Positions 37,755 to 46,352 of a stretch of DNA of 64,000 nucleotides are shown here, piece by piece. The notes beneath the pieces were generated by a model. The model was not told the DNA's origin and searched no databases. It was given only the letters and a program-made list of their open reading frames with translations. Made by a program: the position numbers and the translations under genes. The DNA comes from Peptostreptococcus equinus (GTDB lineage Bacteria; Bacillota; Clostridia; Peptostreptococcales; Peptostreptococcaceae). The number at the start of each line of letters is the position of its first letter. Within the stretch, counting starts at the first letter, position 1. The stretch covers positions 1,798,001 to 1,862,000 of the forward strand of contig NZ_CP114052.1 in the NCBI RefSeq assembly GCF_027125355.1, written 5' to 3'.

Positions 37755-38855
37755 CTAACAAATTGCTGTTATGTGAATGTCTTCCATAGCATCAGTAAAT
37801 AATAACCTTGCTTTAATAAAAACATGACTGTCTGTCTTAGCATCTCTTATTTCCTTTTCTGTCATATTAGATGTGTCTACATTCTTCTCTACTTTTAGAT
37901 ATTTCTCCTGAGCTTCCACATCTATATCAACATCATTTTCATTATCTGAAGCCAAAATAACACCCTTTTTAACTAACTCTGCATTATATTGCTTAATGCT
38001 AGTTACAAGAAGCATTTTCTCGTTTATTCCATTTTGCATAGCTCCTAAAAATTTTTCATTTGCAAGTTCTTTAACTTCTCTCTTCCACATATGCATTTTG
38101 CATATAATTAGTATTTTTTTACGTTCTTGAGATTTTTCTCCTAATGTTGTAAGAGATGTAACACCTCTACCGAATCGTACCTTATCCCAATCATTATATA
38201 AAACTAGCTCACCTGCATCGACTTTGCCATCATATACAGAATTAGTTAATCTTTCTACGCTAACCACATCACTTAAATGTAAATTAGTAATTGCTCTCTC
38301 TAATGTATTACCTGCAAGTGCACTCGCTACCCTAGCTGTAAATATTGCAGGAGTGACTTCTACATCTTTTTCTGCTCCTAATGATTCTATAATTATGTTT
38401 TTAGTAGTAAAGTTAACACAGTATTCTGAATCTGCCTTAGTATTAGATAGTACTGCCTTTACTTCCATATTACGAAGATTATTTAAGTCATTAATCCATT
38501 TTGCAATATCGGTACCTTTTGCCTCAAATTCTGGTGCACAAAACCAATCAAATTTGACACGTTCAAATAACTGTAATCCATTAGCTATTAGAGAAGGATC
38601 ATTTATAAAAGCAATATACACCCTATATGGCTTATTAATAGCTCCTCTAAATACTAGCTCTAGAGCTTTTGTTCCTTCATCAGATAAAGATATTGAATCT
38701 GCCTTAATTTTTTCAACCGCTTCACTATAACTTTTAAAGCTATATACTTTATCAGAATCTGCCTTTAAAAGCATTGCAACGCTTCCCCTTTGAATTAGTC
38801 GCTCTGTTTCTTCTGCTTTTGCAACAAAATCTATCTGTGTCCTTTGTAGTCCCAT
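37755..38855 (-). CDS. Phage tail sheath protein
   Basis: 366 residues with the contractile sheath family pattern: VFRGAINKPYRVYIAF, a WFCAPEF motif, DVVSVERLTNSVYDGKVDAGELVLYNDWDKVRFGRGVTSLTT and a C-terminal ITAIC end. The N-terminal LQRTQIDFVAKAEETERLIQRGSVAMLL is typical of clostridial myoviruses. It shows the phage had a contractile tail. The downstream tube gene is nearly gone. Confidence 0.92.
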   Translation of the reverse strand: MGLQRTQIDFVAKAEETERLIQRGSVAMLLKADSDKVYSFKSYSEAVEKIKADSISLSDEGTKALELVFRGAINKPYRVYIAFINDPSLIANGLQLFERVKFDWFCAPEFEAKGTDIAKWINDLNNLRNMEVKAVLSNTKADSEYCVNFTTKNIIIESLGAEKDVEVTPAIFTARVASALAGNTLERAITNLHLSDVVSVERLTNSVYDGKVDAGELVLYNDWDKVRFGRGVTSLTTLGEKSQERKKILIICKMHMWKREVKELANEKFLGAMQNGINEKMLLVTSIKQYNAELVKKGVILASDNENDVDIDVEAQEKYLKVEKNVDTSNMTEKEIRDAKTDSHVFIKARLLFTDAMEDIHITAIC

Positions 38856-38858
38856 GAT

Positions 38859-39290
38859 TTATACCTCACTTTCATTTATTTTCATTTCACTCATTAATTC
38901 AATCTTTTCTTTCTGATATTTTGTTCTAAATACACTTTTAAATGTAAAATACAAAAATCCTTTTTCTTCATCAATATCAGATTCAATTTCATCAATATTT
39001 AAAACTCTATTCTCAACAATAAGTGAAAGCCTAAATATCGATTTTAGCTCCGATTCAATTCTATACATATCTACAACTGAATTTTCTAATTTAGGATAAT
39101 ATTGAATCCTAACTCGTATGCTATTTTTCTGTACATACTTTTTCTCTGCACTTGAACCAATTGTAATTAATTCTGTAAAAAAAATAGGACGCTTAATATC
39201 TTCATCAACGTCCTTACTTGCCACTACAATACCTGTTTTCTCAATCAAGGCTTTATTAACAGCCTTTTTAATATCTAGTACTGTTATCAT
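38859..39290 (-). CDS. Tail terminator-like protein (DUF6838-type)
   Basis: 143 residues starting ITVLDIKKAVNKALIEK, ending in an acidic tail. The FFTELITIGSSAEKKYVQKN segment and its place between the gp10-like gene and the sheath fit the phage tail-terminator/completion family (DUF6838). Three nucleotides separate it from the sheath gene. Confidence 0.75.
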   Translation of the reverse strand: MITVLDIKKAVNKALIEKTGIVVASKDVDEDIKRPIFFTELITIGSSAEKKYVQKNSIRVRIQYYPKLENSVVDMYRIESELKSIFRLSLIVENRVLNIDEIESDIDEEKGFLYFTFKSVFRTKYQKEKIELMSEMKINESEV

Positions 39291-39299
39291 TATAGTCTC

Positions 39300-39746
39300 C
39301 TATGTATTCAATTTTTTATTAATCATATTATGCATCCACTTTTCTATATCATCATTATATGTTTCATTCATCCTATCAATACCATTTTGAACTGGATAAA
39401 AACCTTTAACTCTTCCTAAATTATGTGCCTTACCACCATCTTTTTTCTTAGGAACATATTTTATTAATCTATGTCCCTCTTCAATTAAATGAGAATGCTT
39501 AGACTTAGAATCCATTTTGACTTCATAAGATGACCCTTTTCTATATGGTTTATTATGTTTATATGATTTTTTAAGTTTTCCAGATTTTTCTAATCCTTGT
39601 TTTTCTATATCTTCGGCAATAAATTTCTCAAGTTCTGTGGCCTTATTATCTAAAAAGTTTATTGTTTCTTCTTTGAAATCTCCTTCTAATTCCTTTAATG
39701 CCTCTTCATACTCTTTTGCCCCAATAACTTGTATATCTATACTCAT
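39300..39746 (-). CDS. HK97 gp10-like head-tail joining protein
   Basis: 148 residues. IGAKEYEEALKELEGD at the start and SKSKHSHLIEEGHRLIKYVPKK in the middle (the HxxxxEFGT-like motif) match HK97-gp10 proteins that join tail and head. ATG at 39746 follows TTAGGAGTG. It keeps normal gene order downstream of the head-closure gene. Confidence 0.82.
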   Translation of the reverse strand: MSIDIQVIGAKEYEEALKELEGDFKEETINFLDNKATELEKFIAEDIEKQGLEKSGKLKKSYKHNKPYRKGSSYEVKMDSKSKHSHLIEEGHRLIKYVPKKKDGGKAHNLGRVKGFYPVQNGIDRMNETYNDDIEKWMHNMINKKLNT

Positions 39747-39757
39747 TAGAAACACTC

Positions 39758-40117
39758 CTAACCATTTTTAGTATATCTTGCCATAATTTCCAAGTACTGT
39801 TTTCGTCCAAGTTCTACTATTGACTCAATCTCATATTCAATGTCATTATATTTGATAATATTATTTTCAGTGATATCATTTCTATATCTAATAACAATTT
39901 TAATGACTTTAGTTGATTGTGTTATTCCTGCATCAAGCTTTTCAGCTCCTCGCATTTCTTTTACTTCCGCCCATAAGCTTTTGTATTCACTATCAGTTTG
40001 AATTACTTCTCCAAGTTCGTTTAACTTTAACTCTGTATTAAAATCTACTTTTCCACCTACAACATCCTTTTTATGAATGTATACCTTAGTATCCATATTT
40101 CCTATATCAATTTTCAC
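39758..40117 (-). CDS. Head-closure / head-tail adaptor protein
   Basis: About 119 residues. The pattern YKSLWAEVKEMRGAEKLDAG ... VIRYRNDITENNIIKYNDIEYEIESI is that of SPP1 gp16-like head-tail joining proteins. I use the GTG at 40117 with AGGTGG upstream; the frame is open to 40141. It overlaps the previous gene by 11 bases. Confidence 0.82.
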   Translation of the reverse strand: MKIDIGNMDTKVYIHKKDVVGGKVDFNTELKLNELGEVIQTDSEYKSLWAEVKEMRGAEKLDAGITQSTKVIKIVIRYRNDITENNIIKYNDIEYEIESIVELGRKQYLEIMARYTKNG

Positions 40118-40418
40118 TAATTGCCACCTCATATGTTCCATACTGTAATTGGTTAATCATAGACCTTACAATATTACTTACTTTGTCATATCTATCATTT
40201 TTGACATAAACACGGTTGTCATACCATTCTGAAATCATGGCCAACATTACTAAGTTGGCCATGTTCTCAAAATTTTTATTTTGCATTTTTATATCAAAAT
40301 TATCTATTGCCCCTGATAGATATGATCTAGATGAATCAATAAAACTCTGTATTAAATCAGTTTCTTTTTCATCGTCTGTGTCAATCTTTAAGTAATTTTT
40401 TACAGTTTCTATATCCAT
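40107..40418 (-). CDS. Head-tail connector (gp6-like) protein
   Basis: 103 residues: MDIETVKNYLKIDTDDEKETDLIQSFIDSS with the following helical region is the classic Phage_QLRG/gp6-like connector pattern, which sits below the portal. GGAGCG precedes the start. The portal it would bind is absent from this prophage. Confidence 0.85.
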   Translation of the reverse strand: MDIETVKNYLKIDTDDEKETDLIQSFIDSSRSYLSGAIDNFDIKMQNKNFENMANLVMLAMISEWYDNRVYVKNDRYDKVSNIVRSMINQLQYGTYEVAISEN

Positions 40419-40440
40419 CAAAATCGCTCCTTAAATACTC

Positions 40441-41034
40441 TTATAAGACTGTTGCTGGATTCTTCATTTCACAAAGTTTCATAGCTTTAGAATCTGAAAT
40501 TTGGACATCATATCTCTCAACAGCTCTTAACCAAGTTGTGTATTCTTTGAAACCTGCTTCATCACTCTTAGCTATTTCTATTCCCTTAAGTTCATAAAAA
40601 TCTATATACTCTTCAGGGTCTCCTATATAGAAAGTAAGATTACCTGAAACCTTAGGAGATAATTCTTCATCTGAAAAAACTTCAATGATTTTGCCTTTAA
40701 ACATTTTTTTTGTAGAATCTGTTAGACAAGGTTGTAATAAGTTATGTCCATCTTTATCTTTCAGCTTATCTAAATAATTAAAAGAAGTCTGGTTAGTAAC
40801 AAGCTTAGCTGTTTCGGCAATAGCTGGATCTAATCCTACATTTAGTGCATCTACTAATCCATCAATATCAGTTATAGTAGTGGATTCTAATTCTTTTAAT
40901 TTTGTTATTATTGATTTATTCTCAGTCCTAACTGCAGCTTTAGTAAATTCTTTACCAATTACATCAATTATATTTACATCAGTGTCCTGTAGAAATTGCT
41001 TTGCAAGCCCTTTACTATTATTATTTTGTTTCAT
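40441..41034 (-). pseudogene. N-terminally truncated HK97-type major capsid protein
   Basis: The 197-residue frame corresponds to only the C-terminal part of HK97-fold capsids: DTDVNIIDVIGKEFTKAAVRTENKSII (helix region), then NYLDKLKDKDGHNLLQP, YIGDPEEYIDFYELKGIEIAK and a C-terminal AVERYDVQISDSKAMK. The scaffolding (delta) region, N-arm and E-loop are missing. It starts 3 nt after terL stops, where portal and protease genes would normally lie. It has a ribosome site (AAGGAAGG), so the stub may be translated; the first ~10 residues (MKQNNNSKGL) may come from another gene. Confidence 0.8.
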
Positions 41035-41037
41035 TTC

Positions 41038-42783
41038 TTACCTTCCTTTCTTAAAGGCTGCCATCATCATTTCCCAATCGTCATAATCGTCATTTGCATT
41101 ATAATTAAGTGTATCTTTATTAGTAAAGAACAACTTCCATGCATCCACAACACCGTCTGCTGGGTCTATTCTTGCATATGTAGATTGTTTATCAATCTTT
41201 ATTTCGCCAAATGAATTTTTTGTTATAACAGCATTTACTAATGACCATAATAGAAGTTCATCATTCTTGTCGTATTCTATTTCCTCTGCTTCAACTGATA
41301 ACTGAAAATCTAATGTTGCATCATTTAAGGACCTAGCAGACTGTACTATTTCAGTTAAATCACATCCAAGAAATTCTAGATCAGATATATATGCACCTGC
41401 ATTATGTGGGTCATATCCACAATCAATAATTTCTAAATCATAAGTTGATATAATTTCTTGCAAGTGTGAGGTTATAAATTTATAGTCTGTTTTAATTCCT
41501 GACCCACCAGTAGTAAGGGTTATTAATCCTTTATCTACCCACACTTGATATGGAACATCATCCGTTTTTATATGCTCTTGTAGCCTTTGTTCTGGCATAA
41601 ATGAATGATGGTAGATATAAACTTTTCCATTATCTTGTGGAAATAATAGAACTATTGATGTTAAATCCCCCCCACTTGACAAGTCTATTCCCAAATAAGC
41701 AGCTCTTCCTCTCATATCTTCGAGAGTTTTATCCGTCGCACACTTTTTTAACTTATCATAATTAAGAAGTCTTGAGCCACCATTTTTAACCCACATATTT
41801 AAAACTTTAGTTTGGAAATTTACAAGCTCTTCTCCACCCTTTTCTCTTGCTGTTATGGCACTTTCCATCATAACAGCTATTTTTTTTTCATTATATGTAT
41901 TATCTTCATTCCACAACAATAATGGATTAGCTTTTGCCCATGTCTTAGGGTCCCAAATATCATCATCCTTATCTGGTTGACAAATAAAAACGAACTGTGA
42001 ATCCTTAGTTATAATCCCCTTTACAACATCGCAGCAAAATTCATAATGCTTATGACAAGGACCATTAATGTTAAAGCCTGCTGTTGTTATCGCTAGAACT
42101 AAAGCAGTATCTACATCTATTTGGCCATCTTGAACAAGTTTATACATCTGATTATTTTTATGTGCGTGGTATTCATCAACAATAGATAGTGTTGTTCTAA
42201 ACCCATCTATTGTGCTTGTATCTTTTCCTATTGCTTTAATTACTGTACCAGTTATATGTGATTTTATAGTTCTGTTATATTCTGTAATTTTATATAATTC
42301 TAAGAGCTCTTTATCAGACTCTATAAACTTTTTAATCTCATCCCAAACTATATTGGCTTGGTCTTGTTTTGTTGCTGTACAGAAAATTCTACCTAGCTCA
42401 TAACCTGAGAATGTCGCCCAACTATTTGCTTCAGAACCAGCTAATATTGACTTACCATTTTGTCTTGCAATTTGTATATATGCCTCTCTGTAACGATTAT
42501 TTCCATCGCTCTTTTTTTTCCATCCATGTAGTGAACCTATAATAAAGTTTTGAAATCCTCTTGTCTTAAACTTTTTAGAACCTATGCCTTCAGCTATATT
42601 TAATTCATTGGCTATATTAATATGTTTTTCTGCTTCATCAACATCAAAATAATAGTTCCACATAGCCAATTTAGACTTTTCTAAGTCATCTAAATGCCTC
42701 TTACAAGCTAATATTTCAAGTTCGCCTTTTAAAACATCACCATTAGTCACCAATAAAGCAAATTCTGTAGTTCTATCCATCAT
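41038..42783 (-). CDS. terL: Terminase large subunit
   Basis: 581 residues, the ATP-driven DNA-packaging motor. Walker A is at 106-112 (ARQNGKS), Walker B is TTLSIVDEYHAH near 200, and the C-terminal nuclease domain begins with GIDLSSGGDLTS. Length is normal for the Terminase_1/YmfN family. It overlaps terS by ATGA. The immediate downstream gene is a capsid fragment, not a portal. Confidence 0.96.
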   Translation of the reverse strand: MMDRTTEFALLVTNGDVLKGELEILACKRHLDDLEKSKLAMWNYYFDVDEAEKHINIANELNIAEGIGSKKFKTRGFQNFIIGSLHGWKKKSDGNNRYREAYIQIARQNGKSILAGSEANSWATFSGYELGRIFCTATKQDQANIVWDEIKKFIESDKELLELYKITEYNRTIKSHITGTVIKAIGKDTSTIDGFRTTLSIVDEYHAHKNNQMYKLVQDGQIDVDTALVLAITTAGFNINGPCHKHYEFCCDVVKGIITKDSQFVFICQPDKDDDIWDPKTWAKANPLLLWNEDNTYNEKKIAVMMESAITAREKGGEELVNFQTKVLNMWVKNGGSRLLNYDKLKKCATDKTLEDMRGRAAYLGIDLSSGGDLTSIVLLFPQDNGKVYIYHHSFMPEQRLQEHIKTDDVPYQVWVDKGLITLTTGGSGIKTDYKFITSHLQEIISTYDLEIIDCGYDPHNAGAYISDLEFLGCDLTEIVQSARSLNDATLDFQLSVEAEEIEYDKNDELLLWSLVNAVITKNSFGEIKIDKQSTYARIDPADGVVDAWKLFFTNKDTLNYNANDDYDDWEMMMAAFKKGR

Positions 42784-43265
42784 AGATATTTAATAAATGG
42801 ATTTTCTTTTTTCTCTTCCGCTTTGGGTACTACAAGCCTTAGCCTGTCGGATGTAGCAAGACCAAGCTTTGAACTACACGCCATAATTGTTTCTATAAAT
42901 CCTTTTTGCATTCTAACCATTCTATTCATACTATTACTAACAAATAATTGATTTTCGTATTTCTCATCTTTATACGTCAAACCAATATTATTTATTTGAG
43001 TGCTTATATCTACATAGCTCGCATAAGCATTGCAATAGATTGCTAGAATACTTAGATCTAAATTATCGATAATTTCTAATGGTTCTGACTCTTTTATTAC
43101 TCTATTAAATTCTTTTTTTGCTTCTTTTGCTAGCCAAGTAGGAGCTTTTAGACTTCTTTTCACTTTCAATTTAGACTCCGCTATTTCTCTTTTAAGCTTC
43201 TGTTCTTTTCCAACTTTACCAGTTGAAACAACTGATAATTTAGGTGGTCTACCAGTTCTTGTCAA
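42780..43265 (-). CDS. terS: Terminase small subunit, P27 family
   Basis: 161 residues. GRPPKLSVVSTGKVGKEQKLKRE at the start and APTWLAKEAKKEFNRVI are the phage_terminase P27 pattern. It recognises the packaging site. The start has a GGGGGG-type ribosome region (43270). HNH upstream and terL downstream give the usual cos-phage order. Confidence 0.92.
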   Translation of the reverse strand: MTRTGRPPKLSVVSTGKVGKEQKLKREIAESKLKVKRSLKAPTWLAKEAKKEFNRVIKESEPLEIIDNLDLSILAIYCNAYASYVDISTQINNIGLTYKDEKYENQLFVSNSMNRMVRMQKGFIETIMACSSKLGLATSDRLRLVVPKAEEKKENPFIKYL

Positions 43266-43370
43266 AATACATCCCCCCTTTCTGCAGAATGTATAAAATA
43301 ATAATTATTATTTTATACTGTATTTTTTTCACTTTTTTGCTGACTTTCTGGCATTTTTTTATAAGAAAAC

Positions 43371-43385
43371 TCCCCCGCGGTCCTG
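43371..43385. other. Candidate cos (packaging) site
   Basis: A short GC-rich block, TCCCCCGCGGTCCTG, stands out in AT-rich DNA in the gap between HNH and terS. The palindromic CCGCGG is at 43375-43380. HNH/terS/terL phages cut their DNA at cos sites near here. Position and composition are the only evidence. Confidence 0.3.
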
Positions 43386-43397
43386 TATTTTTGTTTT

Positions 43398-43820
43398 TCA
43401 AACTTTTTTTATATCCCCCTCCCTAAATTGTTTTATATATCCAAACAATTCTGAAATAAGTATGCTTTTATGTTCATCACTGGCCCTATATATACTTTCA
43501 ATTTCTGCGTGAGATTCATGGCTTACTGGTAGAAGAACATCAGGGTCTAATCTTCTATCCCAATCATCCTTAATAGGAATGATATGATGTACCATCTCGG
43601 ATGGTATTATCTTTCCATACTTGAATAGATGATATACATCTATGCCATAGTATCTATCTCTAATTATCTTAGACAACTTAGTCCAATGCGTAGACTTATA
43701 AAAGGCTGCAGTCTTGGGATCTCTTGCTTGTTTATCATATCGCCTATGCCTATCACCACACACACTGCATGTATCATCAACCTTAATCTTACGCCCACAC
43801 CTACATAACTTAGTCAACAT
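43398..43820 (-). CDS. HNH endonuclease
   Basis: 140 residues. Zinc cysteines CRCGRK / CSVCGDRH at the start and the catalytic motif VHHIIPIKDDWDRRLDPDVLLPVSHESH (HH...N/H) identify an HNH nuclease. Beside the terminase genes such proteins help cleave DNA at cos. It is the first gene of the packaging module. Confidence 0.92.
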   Translation of the reverse strand: MLTKLCRCGRKIKVDDTCSVCGDRHRRYDKQARDPKTAAFYKSTHWTKLSKIIRDRYYGIDVYHLFKYGKIIPSEMVHHIIPIKDDWDRRLDPDVLLPVSHESHAEIESIYRASDEHKSILISELFGYIKQFREGDIKKV

Positions 43821-43918
43821 CTATATCTCAACTCCCCCCTATCAATAACACTACTCCCCCCTCTATTAAAAAGGAAGCATGTATCGGCATAAAACGAAAC
43901 AAGATAATACAATACATA

Positions 43919-44233
43919 CTATTGCTTCCATTCTTTTTTAATCTCCTCAGTTAATAAGCCTTTAACTTTTAGATCCTCAGTAAGTTCGTCAATTGTTTCA
44001 AACGTCTTTTCATAACAATTTTCTTGATTATAGAAAAGTTTTACATTGAATGGTACCTTAGATATGAACTGAGCTAATGGTAGTATATATCCTTTATCTT
44101 CATTTATATTATGGTAAGCAACATATGTTAACTTATTGTTTATATTTTCAGCTACTGTTAAAACTAAGCATAGGTCACCAGTTTTATAGTGAGTATATAT
44201 TTGACCAAATTTAATATTATTTTTAATCTTCAC
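43919..44233 (-). CDS. Phage hypothetical protein (104 aa)
   Basis: Start GTG at 44233 with AAGGAG six bases upstream. Sequence KFGQIYTHYKTGDLCLVLTVAEN suggests a small beta-barrel protein; no family recognised. It overlaps the preceding gene by 11 bases in a three-gene block before HNH. Confidence 0.6.
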   Translation of the reverse strand: MKIKNNIKFGQIYTHYKTGDLCLVLTVAENINNKLTYVAYHNINEDKGYILPLAQFISKVPFNVKLFYNQENCYEKTFETIDELTEDLKVKGLLTEEIKKEWKQ

Positions 44234-44441
44234 TGGATTCTCCTTCACCAACGGTCCTTATTTCAAAGCCACTTGCCTCTAATATTATCTTTATCTTCTC
44301 CGGAAACCTAGGATTAACCTCAACACCAAGGACATCATTGATTCTTTGTCCATCAACATATACATTAACTATATTTTCTGGACAGTTATAGTCTCCTGTT
44401 AAATCAATTTCTTTAAGTTCTATTATAATTTTATGCCTCAT
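44223..44441 (-). CDS. Phage hypothetical protein (72 aa)
   Basis: MRHKIIIELKEIDLTGDYNCPENIVNVYVDGQRINDVLG: a compact beta-rich protein with one Cys. It overlaps the previous gene by 11 bases. Function unknown. Confidence 0.6.
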   Translation of the reverse strand: MRHKIIIELKEIDLTGDYNCPENIVNVYVDGQRINDVLGVEVNPRFPEKIKIILEASGFEIRTVGEGESSED

Positions 44442-44649
44442 TATTTTCACCATCATCCTTGTTATTTAATTGAGAATTCTTTACTGCTACAATTTTAATG
44501 TTAGAAATAACATTGTCAATACTTAGTTCTAAATCACCCAACAAAGTTTCTATCTTATTAATAGTATCCTCTGTCATTTCAGACAACTTATTCAAACTCT
44601 CTTTTGATTCTTTTGTAAGCTCTACTTTTACCTGTATTTTCTTATTCAT
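44431..44649 (-). CDS. Phage hypothetical protein (72 aa)
   Basis: Start ATG 44649 follows GGAGGTG. The protein is helical and acidic (ESKESLNKLSEMTEDTINKIETLLGD) with a C-terminal DDGENNEA tail. Function unknown; first of a set of three overlapping small genes. Confidence 0.6.
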   Translation of the reverse strand: MNKKIQVKVELTKESKESLNKLSEMTEDTINKIETLLGDLELSIDNVISNIKIVAVKNSQLNNKDDGENNEA

Positions 44650-44773
44650 TAAACTCACCTCCAAAATATGACATATCTAATATTGTGTAAACTTTTATTT
44701 CTTTATTTTTTATAACCCTCAAGATTTGTAGTCTCAAAAGTTTCATATACTTTTTAAATCACTAAATCAAATT

Positions 44774-44806
44774 AAAATATTACGTTGGCTCATTATGTAA
44801 TATTTT
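44774..44806 (-). terminator. Hairpin at the end of the small recombinase gene
   Basis: AAAATATTAC pairs with GTAATATTTT around a 13-base loop; it overlaps the stop codon of the recombinase gene. On the minus strand TTTTAATTTG follows. Confidence 0.45.
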
Positions 44807-45362
44807 AACCTTTAAAAAAATTCATAGAAGCATAAGCTTCAGAAATTGTATCTTGGTTAATACCTATATAGCGAAGAGTTACAGATGGATCAGAGTGATT
44901 AAATATATTCTGTAATATGGCCACATCTTTTGTTTTCTGGTAATAGTGATAGCCAAATGTCTTACGCAAGGAATGAGTTCCTATATGCTCAACGTCAAAT
45001 CGCTCACACGTTTCTTTAATCACCTTATAGGCTTGCTGTCTACTTATAGGATGATTTCCAACTTTTGAATTAGGTATTAAATATTCCCAGTCCTCCATGT
45101 CCTCGACATAACTATCTAATTTCTTTTTCAAGAATTTATTAAGTGTTACCTTCTTAGCCTTACCAGTTTTCTTTTCTCTAATTGAAATATGGTCTCGACT
45201 TTTTACATGCTTCACTTGCAAAGGGAGTATGTCGGATATTCTTAGTCCGCTATATAGCCCTAGTACAAACAGTATGTAATACTTCTTAGGTCTATCTTTT
45301 TCCAGATAGTTAAGTATATCTTCCAATTTATTCTTGTCACGTATTGGCTCAACAAAATTCAT
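44805..45362 (-). CDS. Small tyrosine recombinase in the late region
   Basis: A 185-residue site-specific recombinase containing only the catalytic domain. Active-site residues are Arg41 (GLYSGLRISD), Lys near 71, His130-Arg133 (THSLRKTFG), His156 (FNHSD) and Tyr165 (TLRYIG). It has no arm- or core-binding N-terminal domain. Similar genes lie between the late regulator and terminase in other Firmicutes phages. It is the second tyrosine recombinase of this prophage, away from the attachment sites. Confidence 0.9.
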   Translation of the reverse strand: MNFVEPIRDKNKLEDILNYLEKDRPKKYYILFVLGLYSGLRISDILPLQVKHVKSRDHISIREKKTGKAKKVTLNKFLKKKLDSYVEDMEDWEYLIPNSKVGNHPISRQQAYKVIKETCERFDVEHIGTHSLRKTFGYHYYQKTKDVAILQNIFNHSDPSVTLRYIGINQDTISEAYASMNFFKG

Positions 45363-45408
45363 ATCCTAACACCTACCTTTATTATTTTTTTATTCTATAT
45401 ATAACTAA

Positions 45409-45433
45409 AGCCCTCAGCATTTATCTGAGAGCT
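45409..45433 (-). terminator. Hairpin upstream of the recombinase gene
   Basis: On the minus strand AGCTCTCAG and CTGAGGGCT pair (one G-U), followed by TTTAGTT. It could end leftward transcription from the replication genes or act in the recombinase leader. Confidence 0.4.
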
Positions 45434-45458
45434 CCTGTACATTATCTTTACAGTTTAT

Positions 45459-45532
45459 ATTATAAATTATTTTTACTAGTATTTTTTTACACTTTTTTTA
45501 CATTTTTTTTGCATTTTTTTTACACTTTTTTT
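45459..45532 (-). promoter_or_regulatory. Phased A-tracts and -10 box, candidate late promoter region
   Basis: Five T7-T8 runs start at 45482, 45493, 45503, 45514 and 45526, i.e. every 10-12 bases. Such phasing bends DNA. On the minus strand TATAAT (plus 45459-45464) follows 18 bases later without a good -35 box. This suits an activator-dependent promoter for the recombinase-to-terminase genes, fed by the regulator encoded immediately upstream. Confidence 0.45.
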
Positions 45533-45551
45533 CGCAATCGGTGTATAAATA

Positions 45552-46016
45552 CTACACTTTCTTTGATTCCATAGCTTTATATCCATGTATACATATTGCT
45601 ATTTTATTTAAGGCTGCACGTCTTAATCTATAGATTTTAGGTTCATCATATCTGCTTTCACATGATATTTGGATAGGAGTTTTGTTTTCTATAAATAATT
45701 TTCTTATTATGTACTGCTCATCACTTTCTAACAAATCAATAGCATCATCTATCATCTTTATTGTGTTTTTTTCTGATACTAACTCTTTATTGGTTAAATA
45801 AATCATATCCTCGACCCTTATAAGATTATTACCTATTTTGTCAGGATCAACGAGGCCAACTCTTACACCATCCGTTGCAATACACTTTATATCTCTTGAC
45901 TTATATTCTTTTATTTCTAACTGTGTTATTTCAAGATTTTCAATATGTTTCTTTATTGAATTATATGTTTCCAATAAGTTTAAAGTTTTTTTATAGTACT
46001 GCTTTTGAATTCTCAT
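45552..46016 (-). CDS. Phage late-gene regulator, RinA/ArpU-like
   Basis: 154 residues. The N-terminal half is helical; the C-terminal half carries a sigma-region-4-like helix-turn-helix (LLESDEQYIIRKLFIENKTPIQI then YRLRRAALNKIAI). This matches the RinA/ArpU class of phage regulators that turn on packaging and structural genes. It lies at the end of the early genes and just before the curved promoter region. Confidence 0.7.
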   Translation of the reverse strand: MRIQKQYYKKTLNLLETYNSIKKHIENLEITQLEIKEYKSRDIKCIATDGVRVGLVDPDKIGNNLIRVEDMIYLTNKELVSEKNTIKMIDDAIDLLESDEQYIIRKLFIENKTPIQISCESRYDEPKIYRLRRAALNKIAICIHGYKAMESKKV

Positions 46017-46019
46017 AAG

Positions 46020-46340
46020 CTACCACCTCCTAATCCTTTTATTTATTCTCGTTACTTCATCATTCACATATGTATCTATTTCAAATTTTCTAGCTCTTAA
46101 CTTGTATTTTTCTTTGTTTTTCTGTTCTAAAAGTCCATAGCCTGAATAATAAGAGTGACATCCTTCAGCTCTATATGGACACATATAGCAAGGATTATCC
46201 TCCTTGTATAGTTTGTTCATTGGTAATATACCGTGTACTGTACCACACTTGATACACTTGTACATAACCATATGTGAATCTTTAATTATTATTTCCTTGC
46301 TGCCACAAAAATCACAATGCTTATCACTTCTAAAAAACAT
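46020..46340 (-). CDS. Cys-rich zinc-ribbon phage protein (106 aa)
   Basis: Two zinc-ribbon-like pairs: CDFCGSK and CIKCGTVHG, followed by CYMCPYRAEGC. A basic C-terminal helix (NDEVTRINKRIRRW) is last. Start 46340 is supported by AGGTG; GTG at 46349 is possible. Probably nucleic-acid binding; role unknown. Confidence 0.65.
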   Translation of the reverse strand: MFFRSDKHCDFCGSKEIIIKDSHMVMYKCIKCGTVHGILPMNKLYKEDNPCYMCPYRAEGCHSYYSGYGLLEQKNKEKYKLRARKFEIDTYVNDEVTRINKRIRRW

Positions 46341-46352
46341 AATGGTCACCTA

